Shown: piece by piece, positions 61,329 through 64,000 of the stretch
How the letters are laid out: each line of letters begins with the position of its first letter
Numbering within the stretch: position 1 is the first letter of the stretch
NCBI RefSeq assembly: GCF_011759375.1
Contig: NZ_JAARML010000001.1
Location: 2,108,001 to 2,172,000, forward strand
DNA: 64,000 nt
DNA from: Paraflavitalea devenefica
Lineage (GTDB): Bacteria; Bacteroidota; Bacteroidia; Chitinophagales; Chitinophagaceae
Reading direction: 5' to 3'
The notes under the pieces: generated by a model
Told to the model about the DNA's origin: nothing
The model's input: the letters and a program-made list of their open reading frames with translations, nothing else
The model's database searches: none
Program-made: the position numbers and the translations under genes

Positions 61329-62066
61329 TTAACCCTTTGCTTTTTGCTTCAATAATTCTTCAACTTTTGCTTGCCCGGAAATCCTGGCCAGTGCTTCGGG
61401 GGTATGTCCGTCTTTATTTTTAAGGCTGGTATCTGCTCCCTTTGATAATAAAAAGTCTACTACATCTATAAAACCATGTTTGGCAGCTTCTCCCAAAGGA
61501 GAATCTTTATCGTTATCCTGGTGGTTGATATTGGCGCCATTTTCCAGTAACAGTTTAACAATGTCCAGGTGTCCCTTACTGGCTGCAGCTTCCAGTGGAG
61601 TAGCGCCATCGTCTCCTTTTGTATCTACTTCACATCCTTTGGAGATAAAATATTTTATTAACTCAATCCTTCCATTTCGGGCAGCGATCCGGAGTGGGGT
61701 CTGACCGTGAAGGTCTCCTTCATTAGGGTCAGCACCTGCCTCTACCAGCAATTTGGCAATCTCTAAAAGTCCTTCCTGCGCCGCTATTTCAAGACAGCCA
61801 AACCTTCCAGCTTTGCCTTTGAATTTTTGTTTGGCATCGGCGCCGTTCTTTAACAGCAGTTCTACCATTTTAGTATCCTGGTTCCATACGGCAGCCCACA
61901 GTGGGAATTGTCCTTGTTTATTGGGTTTGTTTACCTTTTCACCATCCTTTATATATTGTTCAGCAGCCTCATAGTTTTTCGCTTCTATGGCTTCTAAAAG
62001 TTTTTGGGCCGACAGGGAGCAGGAAAATACAAGCAATAGTAGTAATGTGAAGATAGGTTTAGACAT
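61329..62066 (-). CDS. secreted ankyrin-repeat protein
   Basis: This 245-residue protein has a Sec signal (1-20, SLSAQ) and about six ankyrin repeats (from residue 22 on), each with a version of G-x-TPL-x-x-A-A-x-x-G-H/N-x-x-x-I-x-x-L/F-L-L-x-x-G-A-D/N. Clear copies are GQFPLWAAVWNQ, GQTPLRIAARNG, GATPLEAAASKG, DSPLGEAAKHG and GHTPEALARISG. Ankyrin repeats bind other proteins; in bacteria some counter stress or neutralise a partner in the periplasm. No enzymatic domain. Single gene. Confidence 0.9.
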   Translation of the reverse strand: MSKPIFTLLLLLVFSCSLSAQKLLEAIEAKNYEAAEQYIKDGEKVNKPNKQGQFPLWAAVWNQDTKMVELLLKNGADAKQKFKGKAGRFGCLEIAAQEGLLEIAKLLVEAGADPNEGDLHGQTPLRIAARNGRIELIKYFISKGCEVDTKGDDGATPLEAAASKGHLDIVKLLLENGANINHQDNDKDSPLGEAAKHGFIDVVDFLLSKGADTSLKNKDGHTPEALARISGQAKVEELLKQKAKG

Positions 62067-62128
62067 ATTTCTTTTGTTTAGAGGTATAAAAATGAAAGAT
62101 AATAATGGCGGAGTTTTCTATAGTTAGG

Positions 62129-62584
62129 TTAATAAAATATTATTTCCTCATTCTTTAGTTCACGTTTGAACAGGAGCAAATTAGGGTAACAAAGAAGAGA
62201 AAATACTATGTCAAAAATGGCATAGTAGAAAAATAAATAACGTCCTGTTAGTATGGCAAGGAAGCAGGAAATAAAACAGGCAAAGAAAAACCACAATAGT
62301 CTCGATTTGTATATCTTTTCATACGCCGTTACTCTATCTTCAAAGTTGCTGATGCCTTCGAGCTTTTTTACTTGCTTCTTCTGGTGTTGACCATGTACTA
62401 CTGCCAGTATGATCATGGCAAATAAAATAGGCGATGTTAATTTCTTGCCGGGGTCAAACCCCGAAAGGATATAGATCCCATTTTTGAGGAGTATATAAGT
62501 TCCTGTGGTAATAACTATATTGGTGATCAGGGTTTGAAAAAAATAAGCTTTGTATTTCTTTACGTCTATGGTGTATAAGCTCAT
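62129..62584 (-). CDS. hypothetical membrane protein (four predicted TM segments)
   Basis: This 151-residue protein is unknown to me. Four hydrophobic stretches can be seen (TLITNIVITTGTYILL, ILFAMIILAVVHG, LLWFFFACFISCFLAIL, and YLFFYYAIFDIVFSLLCY), so it is an inner membrane protein. A charged cytoplasmic loop (about 65-90, GQHQKKQVKKLEGI) lies between the second and third. Its gene is separate from the neighbouring small membrane proteins. Confidence 0.5.
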   Translation of the reverse strand: MSLYTIDVKKYKAYFFQTLITNIVITTGTYILLKNGIYILSGFDPGKKLTSPILFAMIILAVVHGQHQKKQVKKLEGISNFEDRVTAYEKIYKSRLLWFFFACFISCFLAILTGRYLFFYYAIFDIVFSLLCYPNLLLFKRELKNEEIIFY

Positions 62585-62666
62585 GGTTAAAAAAGGGTGG
62601 GTTTATAAGTTTAGTGAATTGGGTAAGTGTATCCCGGGTTAAATATTTAAAATTGTCTCATTTTCC

Positions 62667-62696
62667 CCGCAGAGTCTCCCGAAGGGGACTCTGCGG
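62667..62696. terminator. hairpin downstream of membrane protein pair
   Basis: Arms ccgcagagtc and gactctgcgg (10 bp) plus an inner ccc/ggg close on a gaa loop, nine bases beyond the stop of the leftward gene ending at 62706. There is no U-tract on the minus strand, so terminator function is probable but not certain. Confidence 0.5.
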
Positions 62697-62705
62697 AAAT
62701 GGAAT

Positions 62706-63101
62706 CTAATCATTACTCCATCCTTTATCAATGGTAGTTACTTTTCTTGTACTATCAAGTTTTAATATAGAACGGTACCATGCGAAGTCTTTGTAACCCC
62801 TGTTGCTATTGGCAAGCTTGAGTAATCTTCCGTCTGCCGTGTACCACAGGGTAGTTTCCATCGTTAAGCTGTCTGTTGTTGAATAGAGCGGTGGGCCGAC
62901 CAGTGAAAACACATTATCAGCCGGATCGCCGGGCTTGATTTTATTGAATGCGGAGATCGAGTAGCCTTTCGGATGTTGTGTGTCGATCATCGGATAAAGG
63001 GGGTGATAGCCTTCCATTGTCCCAATAAGCCCGAGAACAATACAACAGTAGACGATAGCAGCTATCAACGGCAGGGATAATATTTTCCAGAAAAGCTTCA
63101 T
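62706..63101 (-). CDS. hypothetical membrane-anchored protein, BamE-like fold possible
   Basis: This 131-residue protein has one N-terminal hydrophobic segment (about 8-28) followed by an exported domain. The stretch KIKPGDPADNVFSLVGPPLYSTTD, then TLWYTADGRLL, reminds me of the SmpA/BamE-type two-helix plus three-strand fold that tracks a lipoprotein-like partner, but this is weak. It overlaps the next gene by four bases (ATGA), so they are co-translated. Function unknown. Confidence 0.5.
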   Translation of the reverse strand: MKLFWKILSLPLIAAIVYCCIVLGLIGTMEGYHPLYPMIDTQHPKGYSISAFNKIKPGDPADNVFSLVGPPLYSTTDSLTMETTLWYTADGRLLKLANSNRGYKDFAWYRSILKLDSTRKVTTIDKGWSND

Positions 63102-63358
63102 TGGTACCGGATATAAGTAGAAAATATTTCATACCAGTAACTGGCCATAAAGCAAATGGCCACAACAGGAAACGAGAGCTTCCAGCCTTTGGCCAGGCGT
63201 TCCGAAAAAGGGCCGTTATACCAGGGTGTCAGTGCCAGACCAAGTATCGCTCCTAAAACAGGTAGGATTACTATTATTACAACGCTAACTTCTGAAGATA
63301 TACCCGCGCTAATAAATGCCAATATGTATAGGATGATAGTGAATAAAAGAAATTTCAT
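63098..63358 (-). CDS. small membrane protein (86 aa)
   Basis: This is an 86-residue protein with about three hydrophobic stretches (FTIILYILAFISAG, VVIIVILPVLGAILGL, LSFPVVAICFMASYW). It starts at the ATG at 63358 and its stop overlaps the start of the 131-residue protein gene. The two probably form a membrane complex or share expression. No family recognised. Confidence 0.45.
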   Translation of the reverse strand: MKFLLFTIILYILAFISAGISSEVSVVIIVILPVLGAILGLALTPWYNGPFSERLAKGWKLSFPVVAICFMASYWYEIFSTYIRYQ

Positions 63359-63822
63359 AAGTCCTCACGCAAAGGGTTAAGAGGTGATTATTACCTGTTC
63401 AAGTATACGGAAAATTTCCAGGTGCTGTTGGTTTTAGGCAACTCTTTTCAGCAGCAGACAAAAGCCTTCGCGCCGGACCTTGTTCGGGTTTCCTTCGAGC
63501 AGGATAAGCAATCACTATATTGTTTGGCAGGCTAACCCTTGATAATCTCCTCTTAATTAACCCTTTATCACGCTTGGATTGTACCCATACCGCGGCTTTG
63601 CCCTATAATACTTGCACTGGAGTGCTCTCCGACTTGCACTGGAATGGTCTCCCCAGTGCGCTTTACACTACAGTGCTGGTGCTATACGCGTAGGGGACTT
63701 ACACAGAATCAATAGGATAGAGCCCCCTTTAGCATACAGTCTACCTAACCCCAGTGCGCTTTTTAGCCCTGTTTTGACGCTGAGTGGAGGCATAATGAGG
63801 TTAATACATTGCTTTACAGGCG
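63359..63822. other. noncoding stretch with short repeats
   Basis: There is no convincing gene here. It holds the repeat cluster described separately (63610-63762) and a run of stop codons in all frames. Confidence 0.5.
63610..63762. repeat. short tandem and inverted repeats around TGCACTGG
   Basis: Two 21-base direct copies of acttgcactgga(g/a)tg(c/g)tctcc lie 22 bases apart (63610 and 63632). The second copy's gcactgg (63636-63642) pairs with ccagtgc (63653-63659) to form a hairpin. A 14-base copy of ccccagtgcgcttt occurs at 63651-63664 and again at 63749-63762. No flanking gene explains it. Confidence 0.5.
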
Positions 63823-63945
63823 CTACCGCCCTGTAGCGCGAATTATTAATTTGGCGAGTGAGTTAGCAAACGCCATAATCAATAACCCAATAATCCCTGT
63901 TATTATCAAAAAGTATATTGTATCAACCTTCCTGCTGCTGTTCAT
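63823..63945 (-). CDS. possible small membrane protein (40 aa)
   Basis: The minus-strand frame encodes 40 residues, mostly one hydrophobic helix (IYFLIITGIIGLLIMAFAN). Reading upstream of the ATG in frame continues hydrophobic (TIVLAFIFI) until a TGA, so the true start may be an earlier TTG (giving two membrane helices) or the gene may be damaged. No ribosome site is clear. Confidence 0.25.
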   Translation of the reverse strand: MNSSRKVDTIYFLIITGIIGLLIMAFANSLAKLIIRATGR

Positions 63946-64000
63946 GATAAAAATGAAAGCCAGCACGATCGTGGTGGCCAATCAACAGGAACTCAATACC

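Noticed and set aside
63600..63770. CRISPR array
   Set aside because: The repeats are two adjacent copies plus scattered partial copies without regular spacers, and no cas genes are present in the window.

Overview
The window looks like a chromosomal segment of a Bacteroidota bacterium, most likely family Chitinophagaceae (Chitinophaga/Niastella-like). The reasons are the SusC/SusD pair with a GH97 enzyme, four TonB-dependent-receptor-type outer membrane proteins, DUF6377 and AraC regulators of Bacteroidota type, many proteins with short Sec signals ending in AQ, and promoter-like TAnnTT(T/C)G motifs a few bases upstream of start codons. No rRNA operon, intact tRNA or CRISPR array is visible. 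All family calls come from reading motifs, not from searches.

Region 1 (about 1-10,200) is accessory DNA, visibly more A+T-rich than the rest from about 2.4 to 9.8 kb. A leftward four-gene cluster (a protein of unknown family, a degenerate nucleotidyltransferase-HEPN protein, a Lys-rich protein, and a protein resembling only region 2 of an ECF sigma factor) is preceded by a long nested inverted repeat (2223-2406). A rightward defence operon follows: a small XRE regulator, HsdR, a fused HsdM-HsdS, then two translationally coupled extra genes, a SIR2-like protein with its catalytic Asn and His and a DUF6602-like protein with PD-(D/E)xK-type residues. An IS3-type OrfA remnant and a tRNA 3'-half remnant with a terminator suggest an integration boundary near 9.8-10.2 kb.

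Region 2 (10.4-26.9 kb) is ordinary Chitinophagaceae-type content: a parvulin-like lipoprotein-size protein, an Oar-like TonB receptor, a second TonB-type receptor with a membrane-bound AraC regulator, a broken hydrolase start, two Gfo/Idh/MocA oxidoreductases flanking an orphan ABC ATPase, an SDR-TetR pair with two identical 18-bp palindromic operators, a class IV aminotransferase coupled to a DmpA-type peptidase, an MBL-fold protein with a zinc ribbon, and a small lipoprotein.

Region 3 (27.1-30.3 kb) is a second candidate defence locus related to Septu (PtuA/PtuB). An HNH-like domain is fused to the N terminus of an ATPase and has lost its catalytic His; a separate, coupled HNH protein keeps it. 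The first third of the fusion gene is A+T-rich and the remainder is not.

Region 4 (30.4-44.97 kb) holds DUF1415, a di-haem cytochrome c, a lipid kinase opposite an App1-type phosphatase, a TonB-type receptor, and a five-gene operon (RidA, SelA-like PLP enzyme, deacetylase-type amidohydrolase, RraA-like aldolase, BASS transporter). The four enzymes of this operon all carry export signals, which suggests a periplasmic degradation pathway for an N-acylated amino (sugar) acid. RCC1-repeat, DinB and nucleoid-associated proteins follow.

Region 5 (45-64 kb) contains a secreted CehA/McbA-like protein, a small alpha-glucan utilisation locus (DUF6377 regulator, SusC, SusD, inverting-type GH97), a membrane SRPBCC protein, two consecutive AraC-regulator plus alpha/beta-hydrolase modules, an ankyrin protein, small membrane proteins and a repeat-bearing noncoding right end.
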